This document shows positions 34,076 to 41,731 of a DNA stretch of 50,615 bases, piece by piece. A program made the translations under genes and the position numbers. Location: the NCBI GenBank assembly GCA_023139575.1, contig JAGLNJ010000080.1, positions 1 through 50,615 on the forward strand, read 5' to 3'. The notes below the pieces were generated by a model that was given only the letters and a program-made list of their open reading frames with translations, was not told where the DNA came from and searched no databases. Within the stretch, counting starts at the first letter, position 1; every line of letters starts with the position of its first letter. The DNA comes from Candidatus Omnitrophota bacterium. GTDB lineage: Bacteria > Omnitrophota > Gorgyraeia > Zapsychrales > JANLHA01.

Positions 34076-34297
34076 ATGTCATTACATCCTTCATTGAAAG
34101 TTGATACGGCCGGGGCGCAGCAGAGAACGGTGTTGACCCGTATTGAACGCATAAAAGACTTGATGAAAAAAGGGCTTTGGGAAGAAGGTTGCGGTGTTAC
34201 CGCTCTACCAAAGACAAAAATAATTAAGGTAAAGGCCAAGAAGCGTGAGAAGAAGGAAGACGAAGCGCCTGCTGCTGAAGCAAAAGAGCAAAAGTAG
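34076..34297 (+). CDS. PVC-type small basic protein
   Basis: The 73-residue product begins MSLHPSLKVDTAGAQQRTVL and continues TRIERIKDLMKKGLWEEGCGV, TALPKTKIIKVK, the pattern of the small basic protein family (as I recall TIGR04137, 'Chlamydiae/Verrucomicrobia small basic protein') found in PVC bacteria. The rest is a Lys/Glu/Ala-rich tail. AGGAG lies seven bases before the ATG at the end of the SPOR gene. Its molecular role is unknown; similarity to ribosome-associated basic proteins is suggestive. It is the best lineage marker in the window. Confidence 0.85.
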   Translation: MSLHPSLKVDTAGAQQRTVLTRIERIKDLMKKGLWEEGCGVTALPKTKIIKVKAKKREKKEDEAPAAEAKEQK

Positions 34298-34376
34298 AAC
34301 CCTCATCATTTACTTGCCGTTTATTTGTTCGTTTAATCCATTGCGGTTTTCTTATTCTGTACCCTGTGTTTTTATA

Positions 34377-35225
34377 ATGAAAATGAACAAACAAATTCGA
34401 ACGTCAATCTCATTGATTATGTTAGTTGCCTCCTTTATGGCAGGTCCTTTGTGTGCGCAAGCACAAGCTCCCAGTGCAGAAAAATTTCCATATTCAGGGG
34501 AAGTGATTCAAGATAAAATCAATGTTCGGGCTGGTCAAAGCGCAAATTTTGAAAAACTGGCACAGTTAAAAAAAGGTGAAAACATCGTCGTCGTAGACAG
34601 GAGCTATAGTTGGTATAAAATTAAGCTTCCTGTATATGCCCGCAGTTTCATCAGTCTTGATTTTGTTAATATGTTAAGTGATGATGTCGGCGAGATTACC
34701 GGCAATCGCGTTAACGTCAGAGCGGGGCGGGGTATCAACTATTCTGTGTTGGGCCAGCTGAATAAAGGGAATTTGATCAAAGTCGTGGAAAAGAGTGAAG
34801 GCTGGTGCCGCATTGAGCCGATCAATGACAGTTGGGGATGGGTTTTGGCCAAGTACATAAAATTTAAATCTCAAAAAACTCCGCCCTCAAGAATTGTTTT
34901 TGCGCCGACCAAGAATGTTTACAAGAAAAGGCAACAGCAGCGCGTAAAGGAAGAAAGTTTACCGGAACCGCCAAAAAAATTTTCTGTTGAAGAAATGGTA
35001 TCTGCTACGGGTGTGATCGCGACGATAGGAGGCGATAAGGCCATTGGCCGCAACATCCGTCATAAAATTGTTGTCGATGGCCAGACAAAATATTTTCTGC
35101 AAGGTTATCGAACGATTACTGATTCATTCCTTCGCCAGCAAGTAAAGATCGAAGGAAAACCCCTACCCCAAATCAAAGCAGATCACCCTGTCATATTGAT
35201 TACAAAGATCCAATTAGTGTTATAA
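34377..35225 (+). CDS. Exported protein with two bacterial SH3 domains
   Basis: The 282-residue product has a signal peptide (MKMNKQIRTSISLIMLVASF to about residue 31, AQA) and two SH3_3-type domains: DKINVRAGQSANFEKLAQLKKGE (about 45-95) and NRVNVRAGRGINYSVLGQLNKGN (about 105-162), each with the conserved N-V-R-A-G and W. A C-terminal domain (about 205-282) carries GVIATIGGDKAIGRNI and has no recognised family. Such SH3 repeats bind peptidoglycan or proteins in the periplasm. I chose ATG 34377; the frame is open further upstream but overlaps the small basic protein gene. Confidence 0.82.
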   Translation: MKMNKQIRTSISLIMLVASFMAGPLCAQAQAPSAEKFPYSGEVIQDKINVRAGQSANFEKLAQLKKGENIVVVDRSYSWYKIKLPVYARSFISLDFVNMLSDDVGEITGNRVNVRAGRGINYSVLGQLNKGNLIKVVEKSEGWCRIEPINDSWGWVLAKYIKFKSQKTPPSRIVFAPTKNVYKKRQQQRVKEESLPEPPKKFSVEEMVSATGVIATIGGDKAIGRNIRHKIVVDGQTKYFLQGYRTITDSFLRQQVKIEGKPLPQIKADHPVILITKIQLVL

Positions 35226-35309
35226 TTTCATCTATTGAGAAAAGAAAATTCTAAAGAGGGATATTTTTTAGTGTTTTATAGGAAGATAATTTTTTAAAAA
35301 AGGAACATC

Positions 35310-35927
35310 ATGGTCATTGAAGTTGCACAATTTATTTTTATACTATTATTTTCTGTTGTCTTGCATGAGTGCTCACATGGGTGGGTAGCCCTTAAATGCG
35401 GTGATCCGACAGCAAAAATATCCGGCCGCTTGACATTAAATCCATTGAAGCATATTGACCTCATTGGAACGATCATTGTGCCCACGGTATTACGTTTAAT
35501 GGGATACATGCCCTTCGGTTGGGCCAAAGCTGTCCCGGTCAATTTTAGTTTATTACGAAATCCTAAACGCGATATGATATGGGTGGCCTTGGCAGGGCCG
35601 GCCATGAACCTGTTTCTGGCCGTTGTTTGCAGCACATTATTGAAGTTTTCGATGGGTTCGGTGTTTTTAGTTAGATTTTTTTCCTTGGGGATCTTCATAA
35701 ATATATTGTTAGCCGTATTCAATTTAACGCCTATCCCGCCGCTTGACGGCTCAAGAATTGTGATGGGGGTGCTCCCCGATCAGTTAGCGAGAAAATATCG
35801 CCAATTAGAGCCGTTTGGTATTATAATTGTTTTGGTTTTGGTGAATGTGGGTTTATTGGGTTATATCTTGCCGCTCATTCTCTTTATGGCTATGTTGTTG
35901 GGTGTGAATGCTGACATGCTGATGTAG
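35310..35927 (+). CDS. M50 (site-2) membrane protease
   Basis: Integral membrane metalloprotease of 205 residues. It has the HExxH motif (VLHECSHGWVALKCGD) in the first transmembrane segment, a conserved LAGPAMNLFLAV and NLTPIPPLDGSRI with the third metal ligand Asp. It is the short Rip3-less, PDZ-less class of M50B proteases, which cleave transmembrane substrates; its target is unknown. It precedes aroB by 38 bases. Confidence 0.9.
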   Translation: MVIEVAQFIFILLFSVVLHECSHGWVALKCGDPTAKISGRLTLNPLKHIDLIGTIIVPTVLRLMGYMPFGWAKAVPVNFSLLRNPKRDMIWVALAGPAMNLFLAVVCSTLLKFSMGSVFLVRFFSLGIFINILLAVFNLTPIPPLDGSRIVMGVLPDQLARKYRQLEPFGIIIVLVLVNVGLLGYILPLILFMAMLLGVNADMLM

Positions 35928-35965
35928 AAATAAAAATTATTTATTAAACAAGGAACAAGAGCGCC

Positions 35966-37060
35966 ATGCAAACGGTAAATGTGAATTTAAAGGACAGAGC
36001 TTACGACATTGTTGTTGGTCAGAATATTTTAAAGAGTCTGGGCCGTAAATTAAAGACGCTTGATGTCGGGCAGAATGTGGTGGTGGTTACGCATCCGATA
36101 ATAAAGAAATATCATGGTAAGGCGCTCAGCCAGGGTTTGAAAGAACATGGCTATACCGTGAAATTTATTGAAGTGCCTTCCGGCGAAGAAAGCAAGTCAG
36201 CAGAAGTCGCTTTTGATGTCATTGGCAAGATTGTTTCCTATAGTGCGAATAAAAACCTTACCATTTTGGCTTTTGGTGGTGGTGTTGTGGGAGATTTAGC
36301 AGGTTTCATCGCCGCGACCTACCGACGGGGCGTTCCCTATATCCAGGTTCCGACAACTTTTTTAGCCCAAGTTGACTCGGCTATCGGCGGCAAGACAGCT
36401 ATTGATTTGCCGGTAGGTAAAAATTTGATCGGTGTTTTTTATCAACCAAAAGCCGTCTGGAGTGATGTGTGCGCGTTGACGACTTTAGACAAGCGCCAAA
36501 TTAAGAACGGCCTGGCTGAGGCCATCAAATATGGGGTGATCTGCGATAGATCTTTGTTCCAATATATTGAGACAAATTATAAGAAACTGCTTGGCCTGGA
36601 CCCCAAGGCCCTGACGGAAGTGATTGTTAGTTGCAGCCGCATTAAGGCAAAGATTGTTATGACTGATGAGCTGGAAACAAAGAATGTGCGCACTATATTA
36701 AATTTTGGTCATACCGTCGGGCATGCCATTGAATCAGCGAATAAATATAAAAATTATCACCACGGTGAGGCCGTGGCATTGGGCATGCGGGCGGCTAATC
36801 ATATCGCCATTAAGCTCGGCCTTTTAAAGAAATCACAAGCCCAGCGTATCAATGCGTTATTGTCGTGCGTCGGTCTGCCTGAGAAGATCAAGTATGTGAC
36901 ATTGCCGCAAATCATGCATCATATGCTGCATGATAAGAAGTTTAAAGGCAAAAAGAATAAGTTCGTTTTAGCAACGGATATCGGCAGTGTGAAAGTTGTG
37001 GAAAGTGTTGATAACAGGGTTATTCGATCGGCTATCAGGGGCGTAAAGCAAAGCACCTGA
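35966..37060 (+). CDS. aroB: 3-Dehydroquinate synthase
   Basis: Second step of the shikimate pathway, DAHP to 3-dehydroquinate, with NAD and a divalent metal. The 364-residue product has FGGGVVGDLAGFIAATYRRGVPYIQVPTTFLAQVDSAIGGKT, the metal ligands in LAEAIKYGVI (Glu), NFGHTVGHAIE (His) and HHGEAVALGM (His). It is intact, whereas the aroQ fragment for the next step (19658-19873) is broken. It converges with the gspB-like gene with only two bases between the two stops. Confidence 0.96.
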   Translation: MQTVNVNLKDRAYDIVVGQNILKSLGRKLKTLDVGQNVVVVTHPIIKKYHGKALSQGLKEHGYTVKFIEVPSGEESKSAEVAFDVIGKIVSYSANKNLTILAFGGGVVGDLAGFIAATYRRGVPYIQVPTTFLAQVDSAIGGKTAIDLPVGKNLIGVFYQPKAVWSDVCALTTLDKRQIKNGLAEAIKYGVICDRSLFQYIETNYKKLLGLDPKALTEVIVSCSRIKAKIVMTDELETKNVRTILNFGHTVGHAIESANKYKNYHHGEAVALGMRAANHIAIKLGLLKKSQAQRINALLSCVGLPEKIKYVTLPQIMHHMLHDKKFKGKKNKFVLATDIGSVKVVESVDNRVIRSAIRGVKQST

Positions 37061-37062
37061 AT

Positions 37063-37770
37063 TTATTTCTTTGACTCCAGGGTTTTGATCACCCCGCGTT
37101 TGTTTTCTAACTTAACATTATCTAATGTTATTTCCTTAATGATCATGCTATTAAGGGTGTCGCCTACCTCATAAATCTCCCCATTTATTAAAGCAACGTT
37201 TTTATTGGACATCATCATTGTGCCGTCTAGCTTAAGTCCAAACAAGCCGGCTTTTTCATTTTTCTGCGAGGAACTTCTTGTTTGGGGTTTATTAAAGAGG
37301 CGTATTCCTGTGGCGAGAGTTAAACCAAGGAAAAGGAAGCATAAAACTATGACAATAGCTGGCGTCTTTTTTTGCGGTGCGGGTTGGTCATCATTCTGGG
37401 ATTCTGCAGGAGGAGGCGCTTCATTAATGTTTGGTGTTTCCTCACTATTTTTTTTGGAGTCAAGGTTTGGCTGGATTTTCTTTGCCTTATCAGTTGATCC
37501 TTCCGGTGATGAAGGTGTTTCTTTATCAGCAGAAGGGGTTGATTTTATGGCTGGGTGTTTATGCGCCTGTTGGCTTGGGTTGTAACCGTGCATTTGGGAT
37601 GGGTCTTGAGCCGCTTGCTTTTGTTCCTGAAGCGGAGCGGCATTCTTTCCCTGCTGGATCCCTTGCGATTCTGAAGAAGGATGGGATTTATCTTCTTCTT
37701 GAGTATCCTTTTGATTTTTTTGTTCCAAGTTCTTTTGTACTTTTTTTAAGGCGTCGTTAATGATGCTCAT
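37063..37770 (-). CDS. GspB-like type II secretion/pilus accessory protein
   Basis: The 235-residue product starts MSIINDALKKVQKNLEQKN, the signature of GspB/ExeB-type proteins, followed by a low-complexity Gln/Pro/Ser stretch (about 20-135), a transmembrane segment (about 137-159) and a C-terminal domain (about 176-230; MSNKNVALINGEIYEVGDTL) typical of the family. GspA-GspB insert the secretin multimer. ATG 37770 overlaps the ExeA-like stop by four bases, so the pair is translationally coupled. Its 3' end lies two bases from the aroB stop. Confidence 0.82.
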   Translation of the reverse strand: MSIINDALKKVQKNLEQKNQKDTQEEDKSHPSSESQGIQQGKNAAPLQEQKQAAQDPSQMHGYNPSQQAHKHPAIKSTPSADKETPSSPEGSTDKAKKIQPNLDSKKNSEETPNINEAPPPAESQNDDQPAPQKKTPAIVIVLCFLFLGLTLATGIRLFNKPQTRSSSQKNEKAGLFGLKLDGTMMMSNKNVALINGEIYEVGDTLNSMIIKEITLDNVKLENKRGVIKTLESKK

Positions 37771-38588
37771 GAGTAATTCCCCACTTCTCTTGCGCATTTA
37801 TAGATGATTTCATCTGTAATGGTATCAGTTTCCGCAACATAACCGAAGAGAAGGGCCCGATCGCATAGGATGTTGATGAGGCGTGGGGTCCCCTTTGAGT
37901 TAAGATAGACGGCATCAATAGCTTCAGGTGTGAATCGGACAGGTAGGGTGCCGTTATCGGTATGAGCGGCAATTTTTAAACGATGGTGAATATAATCATT
38001 TACTTCCGGACGTTCCAGGGGCAGAATGTGATAACGTACTGTGATTCTTTGAGTTAGTTGACGCAATGAAGAGAGTCTGAGTTTTTCGATGAGTTCCGGT
38101 TGGCCGACCAGGACAATTTGCAGGAGCTTGGTTTTTTCGGTTTCCAAATTAGAAAGAAGGCGGAGTTGCTCTAATTGGGAGACTTTGAGATCCTGTGCTT
38201 CATCGACGATGAGAACAACATTATTGCCGACACTGTTTTGTTCTATGAGAAAGGCATTAAGGGCTTCGTTTAAGGCGAGCTTGTTTTTAAAGTCGCCCAC
38301 AATGCCGAGATCTTTTATAATTAATTGTAATAATTGATTTTCGGAAAAATATGGGTTCAGAAGGAGGGCCGTTTTGACATTGTCTTCCAGACGATTGATA
38401 AGAGTACGGCAGAGTGTGGTCTTGCCGGTGCCGATTTCTCCGGTGATGACCAAGATGCCTTTGCGTTGCTGGATGCCGTATAAAAGGTGGGAAAAGGCCT
38501 CGCTATGACGGGAACTGGAGAAAAAAAATTCAGGGTCAGATGTGACATTAAAGGGTGCCTCTGAAAAATTATAATATTCTTTGTACAT
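37767..38588 (-). CDS. ExeA/GspA-like AAA ATPase
   Basis: The 273-residue product begins MYKEYYNFSEAPFNVTSDPE, typical of the ExeA family, with Walker A TGEIGTGKTT (about 49-58), Walker B VVLIVDEAQDL, LLSNLETEKTKLLQIVLVGQPEL and TPRLINILCDRAL. In Aeromonas ExeA works with ExeB in secretin assembly; here no C-terminal peptidoglycan-binding domain follows, as in many GspA relatives. The start at 38588 fits the promoter at 38596-38623 on the same strand, which would give an almost leaderless transcript. ATG 38597 lies inside the -10 box and is less likely. Confidence 0.85.
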   Translation of the reverse strand: MYKEYYNFSEAPFNVTSDPEFFFSSSRHSEAFSHLLYGIQQRKGILVITGEIGTGKTTLCRTLINRLEDNVKTALLLNPYFSENQLLQLIIKDLGIVGDFKNKLALNEALNAFLIEQNSVGNNVVLIVDEAQDLKVSQLEQLRLLSNLETEKTKLLQIVLVGQPELIEKLRLSSLRQLTQRITVRYHILPLERPEVNDYIHHRLKIAAHTDNGTLPVRFTPEAIDAVYLNSKGTPRLINILCDRALLFGYVAETDTITDEIIYKCAREVGNYS

Positions 38589-38595
38589 GGGCTTC

Positions 38596-38623
38596 ATTAT
38601 AGCATGTTGATTTCCCTTGGCAA
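38596..38623 (-). promoter_or_regulatory. Extended -10 promoter driving the ExeA/GspB pair
   Basis: On the minus strand: TTGCCA (38623-38618), 16 bases, TGC then TATAAT (38601-38596). The first base about seven after the -10 falls on or next to the start codon at 38588, so the transcript would have no room for a ribosome-binding site. Confidence 0.75.
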
Positions 38624-38692
38624 ACTTTGTTTTTCGCAAGATTAATGCGCCTGGCAGGATTGCTAGGGCGATGGGCCAAGGGAAAAAAATAA

Positions 38693-38720
38693 TTGTCAGG
38701 AGGTTAGAATATGCTATAAT
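38693..38720 (+). promoter_or_regulatory. Extended -10 promoter driving the PilZ block
   Basis: On the plus strand: TTGTCA (38693-38698), 16 bases, TGC-TATAAT (TATAAT at 38715-38720). Its ATGCTATAAT (38711-38720) is identical to the one of the divergent promoter. It lies about 53 bases before the first PilZ gene. Confidence 0.75.
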
Positions 38721-38773
38721 TCTGCAAAGATAGTATTTATTAAAATATTAATATTTTTTCAGGTTCTAATAAA

Positions 38774-39136
38774 ATGAAAGATAAGAGACTCTACAAAAGG
38801 GCAGATTTTAAGGATCCCGTTCAGTTTGAACTAATTCCCGGCCAGGATTTAGGGGGCGAGGCTCCGAGGCAGTTCGGCGGCCTTTTAGGGGGTGACCTAA
38901 GTGAGGGGGGGATACGCTTTCGCACTGAAGATTTCATTCCTTTGAATACAAGATTGCACCTCAATTTTAAAGTTGATAGCGATCAAGCTGTTGATATGAC
39001 CGCTAAAGTTGTCTGGGTTCAAAAAGCCCCTCATGCTGAGAATTTTCAAGTCGGCATGGAGTTTGTTGACTCCAGCTCCAATTTCCAGCCTAAAAGAGCC
39101 CTCAAACAGTATTTAGCGAATATTGGGAATATTTGA
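38774..39136 (+). CDS. PilZ-domain protein
   Basis: The 120-residue product is a single PilZ domain: the RLYKR motif (Arg 5 and Arg 9) standing for RxxxR, and DLSEGGIRFRTED for the D/NxSxxG motif, both of which form the c-di-GMP site. It is a cytoplasmic protein with no other domain. It is transcribed divergently from the ExeA/GspB pair and heads a short run with a second PilZ gene. Confidence 0.85.
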   Translation: MKDKRLYKRADFKDPVQFELIPGQDLGGEAPRQFGGLLGGDLSEGGIRFRTEDFIPLNTRLHLNFKVDSDQAVDMTAKVVWVQKAPHAENFQVGMEFVDSSSNFQPKRALKQYLANIGNI

Positions 39137-39206
39137 TTAGGGCCCAAACCTATTCGAATATATTAGTATATAAAGGAAAACCAAAGGAAAGGAGTGTTAG
39201 AAGAAT

Positions 39207-39383
39207 ATGACAGAGCAAAATGAAGAAGAGATGAAGAAATGTGGCCACTGCAAAAAACCTGTTATGAAGGCAAAGAAATATTATCGCAACAATAAATATT
39301 ATTGCAATCAGAATTGTTGGCGTGCCGCTAAGCAGAAGGTTATCAAGGATGCGCAAGAAGTAGCTGCACAAGCCGCTGAATAA
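39207..39383 (+). CDS. Small zinc-ribbon protein of 58 residues
   Basis: ATG 39207 opens 58 codons. The product has C12-GHC15 and C33-NQNC37 separated by KKYYRNNKYY, a small treble-clef/zinc-ribbon pattern, then a Lys- and Ala-rich helix to the end. I do not recognise a named family. AGGAGT lies 11-16 bases upstream. It sits between two PilZ genes in a run of small proteins. Confidence 0.7.
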   Translation: MTEQNEEEMKKCGHCKKPVMKAKKYYRNNKYYCNQNCWRAAKQKVIKDAQEVAAQAAE

Positions 39384-39441
39384 ATTATATATTTCATTAA
39401 ATGAGTTCGCACTCATAACCTTAAAGGGAGTTTAAAATACA

Positions 39442-39831
39442 GTGATCCAAAAAAAGTTCACCAATGAGAGAAGGCGGCATCCTCGCCTATACAGTAATAT
39501 CCCTGTTAAATTATGTTGTGATGAATTTGATATTGTAACTGAAACGAAGAACCTCAGCCGTTCTGGCGCTTATTGCCGGGTTAATAAATATATTGAGCCC
39601 ATGACACGGCTTAAAATTTATCTGCTTCTGCCTTTTAAAAGGGAGGAAAAAGTTATTACCAAAAAAGTTTCCTTCAGCGGTGTTATCGTCCGAACAGAAT
39701 CTGTTCCCGGAGAGGAAGGATTTAATATCGCGGTTTATTTCAACGATATTCAGGATAAAGACGCCCTGCGGATTGAAGAATTTGTCAACACATCTATGGT
39801 TGATGACGGCAATTTTGTAAGTAATTCATAG
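39442..39831 (+). CDS. Second PilZ-domain protein
   Basis: The 129-residue product (GTG start at 39442) has a PilZ domain with ERRRHPRLYSNIPV for the RxxxR motif and NLSRSGAYCRV for D/NxSxxG. The two PilZ proteins differ in their termini. Both are likely c-di-GMP readers; their outputs may be the neighbouring membrane or secretion proteins. A likely terminator follows. Confidence 0.85.
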   Translation: MIQKKFTNERRRHPRLYSNIPVKLCCDEFDIVTETKNLSRSGAYCRVNKYIEPMTRLKIYLLLPFKREEKVITKKVSFSGVIVRTESVPGEEGFNIAVYFNDIQDKDALRIEEFVNTSMVDDGNFVSNS

Positions 39832-39836
39832 ATGAG

Positions 39837-39874
39837 CCCCTTAACCCTTCAGGCAGTGCGCCTATAGGGGTTTT
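39837..39874 (+). terminator. Probable terminator after the second PilZ gene
   Basis: CCCCT pairs with AGGGG across a loop that contains a second small hairpin (AGGC-AGTGC-GCCT), followed by TTTT. The outer stem is only five base pairs with a large interior loop, so this is weaker than the terminator at 14434. Confidence 0.45.
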
Positions 39875-39913
39875 AATTCATTAAATCGAAGTGTTCTCAA
39901 GTCGGAGTTGTTT

Positions 39914-40075
39914 ATGGAAAATATTGTGCAATTAACTCCCCTGCAGGTTTTTTTGGCATTGGTGTTTAATGTCTGGATGTTTGTTATCTTTCCGGTTCTC
40001 GTCATCAAGAAACTGAATTACATGACGGCCTTGTTAGAATCCCAATTCGAGCAGGGAGAGGAAGAAGAGAATTAA
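39914..40075 (+). CDS. Small single-pass membrane protein of 53 residues
   Basis: ATG 39914 opens 53 codons: a short N-terminus MENIVQLTPL, one hydrophobic segment about residues 10-31 (QVFLALVFNVWMFVIFPVLV), then IKKLNYMTALLESQF and an acidic QGEEEEN tail. No name is offered. It follows the PilZ genes in the same direction and may be part of the same unit despite the weak terminator between. Confidence 0.65.
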   Translation: MENIVQLTPLQVFLALVFNVWMFVIFPVLVIKKLNYMTALLESQFEQGEEEEN

Positions 40076-40103
40076 TTTTAAGTAAACGCTTACTTATCGA
40101 CCC

Positions 40104-40781
40104 ATGCAAAAAACGATCGAGGTTTTATACGATGATGATTGCCTGGTCGTTTTCAATAAACCATCAGGTTTGTTAGTAATCCCTTCTCCTAAAAAAGAGA
40201 AGACAACACTAACATCTATTGTTAATGACTCCGGGCAAGAAACAAAAGGCAAATGGCATCCCTGCCATCGTTTAGATAGGGATGCTTCCGGCCTGATCAT
40301 TTTTGCTAAAGGGAAAAAGCGGCAGCAGTTGATGATGCGGGAATTTAAAGAGAATGCTGTTGAAAAGAAATACATCGCCTTTGTCCGGGGGCAATTAGAA
40401 AAAAAGACGGGGGAGATCGCCAAGGGCATAAAAGATTTTCATCAAAATAAGTTTGCCCGGCACAGCATGCCGAAGAAAGCCGTAACCCGTTATCGCGTTT
40501 TAAAACAATCAGAAGATTTTAGCGTCGTCGAGGTTCAGCCGGTAACCGGGCGCACAAACCAAATACGCATTCATTTCAGTGATATCGGCCATCCACTTCT
40601 GGGGGAGTGTGTGTATGCCTTTCGAAAAGATTTTAAGGTTAATTTTAGACGGCTGGCTCTTCATGCCTTGTCGCTAACGTGGCAGCACCCGGAGCTGAAG
40701 AAAAAGATTGAGGTCTCATCACTGTTGCCAGAGGACATGAAGAAATTTTTAAAGAGTCATTCCTTGAAAATTACGATTTGA
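40104..40781 (+). CDS. RluA-family pseudouridine synthase
   Basis: Isomerises specific uridines in rRNA or tRNA to pseudouridine. The 225-residue product has VVFNKPSGLLVIPSP, the catalytic Asp in HRLDRDASGLIIFAKG, KKYIAFVRG and VTGRTNQIRIHF. No S4 domain is present, which points to the RluA/TruC-like subgroup; the target cannot be read from sequence. Confidence 0.9.
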   Translation: MQKTIEVLYDDDCLVVFNKPSGLLVIPSPKKEKTTLTSIVNDSGQETKGKWHPCHRLDRDASGLIIFAKGKKRQQLMMREFKENAVEKKYIAFVRGQLEKKTGEIAKGIKDFHQNKFARHSMPKKAVTRYRVLKQSEDFSVVEVQPVTGRTNQIRIHFSDIGHPLLGECVYAFRKDFKVNFRRLALHALSLTWQHPELKKKIEVSSLLPEDMKKFLKSHSLKITI

Positions 40782-40839
40782 GAGTTGTTTAGTATTTGTT
40801 TCAGGGTTTTTGTAATTTTTTAAAATGAGGAGGAATCAA

Positions 40840-41154
40840 TTGGAAGAAGTCATTATTCAGGGAAGAACACTAAATGAATTATCTGAAATGTGCCATGCCA
40901 TTGCGGTAGAAAAGGGGTTCTGGGATGAAGAACGCAATATCGGTGAGGCCCTGATGCTTATTGTAACTGAGTTGGCGGAGGCCATGGAAGCGCATCGACG
41001 GGTAGACAATGATAATTTTAAAGAAGAGCTGGCTGATGTCTTTATCAGGCTGTTTGATTTATGCGGTGGATTAAATATTGATATCGAAGATGAAATTGCC
41101 AGAAAGTCGAAAAAAAATAAAGCCAGGCCGTATAAACATGGCAAGATTTGCTGA
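40840..41154 (+). CDS. MazG-like nucleotide pyrophosphohydrolase
   Basis: A 104-residue all-alpha NTP-PPase: LNELSEMCHAIAVEKGFWDE, the metal-binding ELAEAMEAHRR (ExxE) and EELADVFIRLFDLCGGLN (ExxD). It hydrolyses non-canonical or excess nucleoside triphosphates. I take the TTG at 40840 as start because a perfect AGGAGG at 40828-40833 lies six bases before it. An ATG at 40825 overlaps that site and would add five residues. Confidence 0.85.
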   Translation: MEEVIIQGRTLNELSEMCHAIAVEKGFWDEERNIGEALMLIVTELAEAMEAHRRVDNDNFKEELADVFIRLFDLCGGLNIDIEDEIARKSKKNKARPYKHGKIC

Positions 41155-41201
41155 AGCAAAAGAGAACCACTCTGTTAACTTTCTGAACTAAGGACAGGAA
41201 A

Positions 41202-41654
41202 ATGCGCAAAGCTCTTATTTTCTTGCTAATCGGGTTAATGGGTTGCGCGAGCGTCCAGATACCTGCCTACGTTAAAGACAAAAAGCCTTACACAAAAAGA
41301 TTTTACGCCAATTATGAGCAGGCTTATGAGGCCCTGAATAAAACATTGCTGGATTTGGGGTGGGAGATTGAGGGGACGATGGATCCGGCGGTTTACGAGC
41401 AGGATAGCAGTAGCGACCTGGATGAAAAAAAGACACTTGTTTTGACGCATATACGCCAAACGCCCCTGTTCATTGGCACGAGATATGCCAAGATGAATAT
41501 TTTCTTGCGATCAAAAAAGAAAATTTCTGAGTTCGAAATCAGGTATGTGACAGTTACCAGCCTCCTGTTTAAGAATTTCACTTCTTACAGAAATGACAGT
41601 GCGGCGGAGAGAATGTTTGAATATTTGGATAAAACGATTAAAGAGAACAAATAG
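41202..41654 (+). CDS. Predicted lipoprotein of unknown family
   Basis: The 150-residue product has a short signal peptide with lipobox LMGC (MRKALIFLLIGLMGC) and a soluble part that starts SVQIPAYVKDKKPYTKRFY. There is an alpha/beta-like region with EQAYEALNKTLLDLGWEIEG; I cannot assign a family. It is read between mazG-like and uvrB. Confidence 0.75.
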   Translation: MRKALIFLLIGLMGCASVQIPAYVKDKKPYTKRFYANYEQAYEALNKTLLDLGWEIEGTMDPAVYEQDSSSDLDEKKTLVLTHIRQTPLFIGTRYAKMNIFLRSKKKISEFEIRYVTVTSLLFKNFTSYRNDSAAERMFEYLDKTIKENK

Positions 41655-41666
41655 GTTTTATTATTT

Positions 41667-41712
41667 AGCAATGCCTCAGTTTGTCGTGTTTGCGGCGGGC
41701 TGAGGCATTGCT
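41667..41712. repeat. 13-base perfect inverted repeat before uvrB
   Basis: AGCAATGCCTCAG and CTGAGGCATTGCT are perfect inverted copies around a 20-base spacer. No T-run follows on either strand, so it is not an ordinary terminator. It lies 20 bases before the uvrB start and could be a structured leader or a protein-binding palindrome. Confidence 0.8.
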
Positions 41713-41731
41713 GTTAAAGGGCGCAGGGAAA

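Noticed and set aside
37205-37585. Plus-strand reading frame opposite the GspB-like gene
   Set aside because: The Gln/Pro-rich minus-strand protein with the MSIINDALKK signature explains this region.
39150-39416. Hydrophobic 88-residue reading frame on the minus strand
   Set aside because: It lies antisense to the zinc-ribbon gene; its hydrophobic composition follows from the Lys/Asn-rich codons of the plus strand, and the plus-strand gene has conserved-looking cysteine pairs and a better context.
41667-41712. Terminator between the lipoprotein gene and uvrB
   Set aside because: The stem is perfect, but no T-run follows on either strand.
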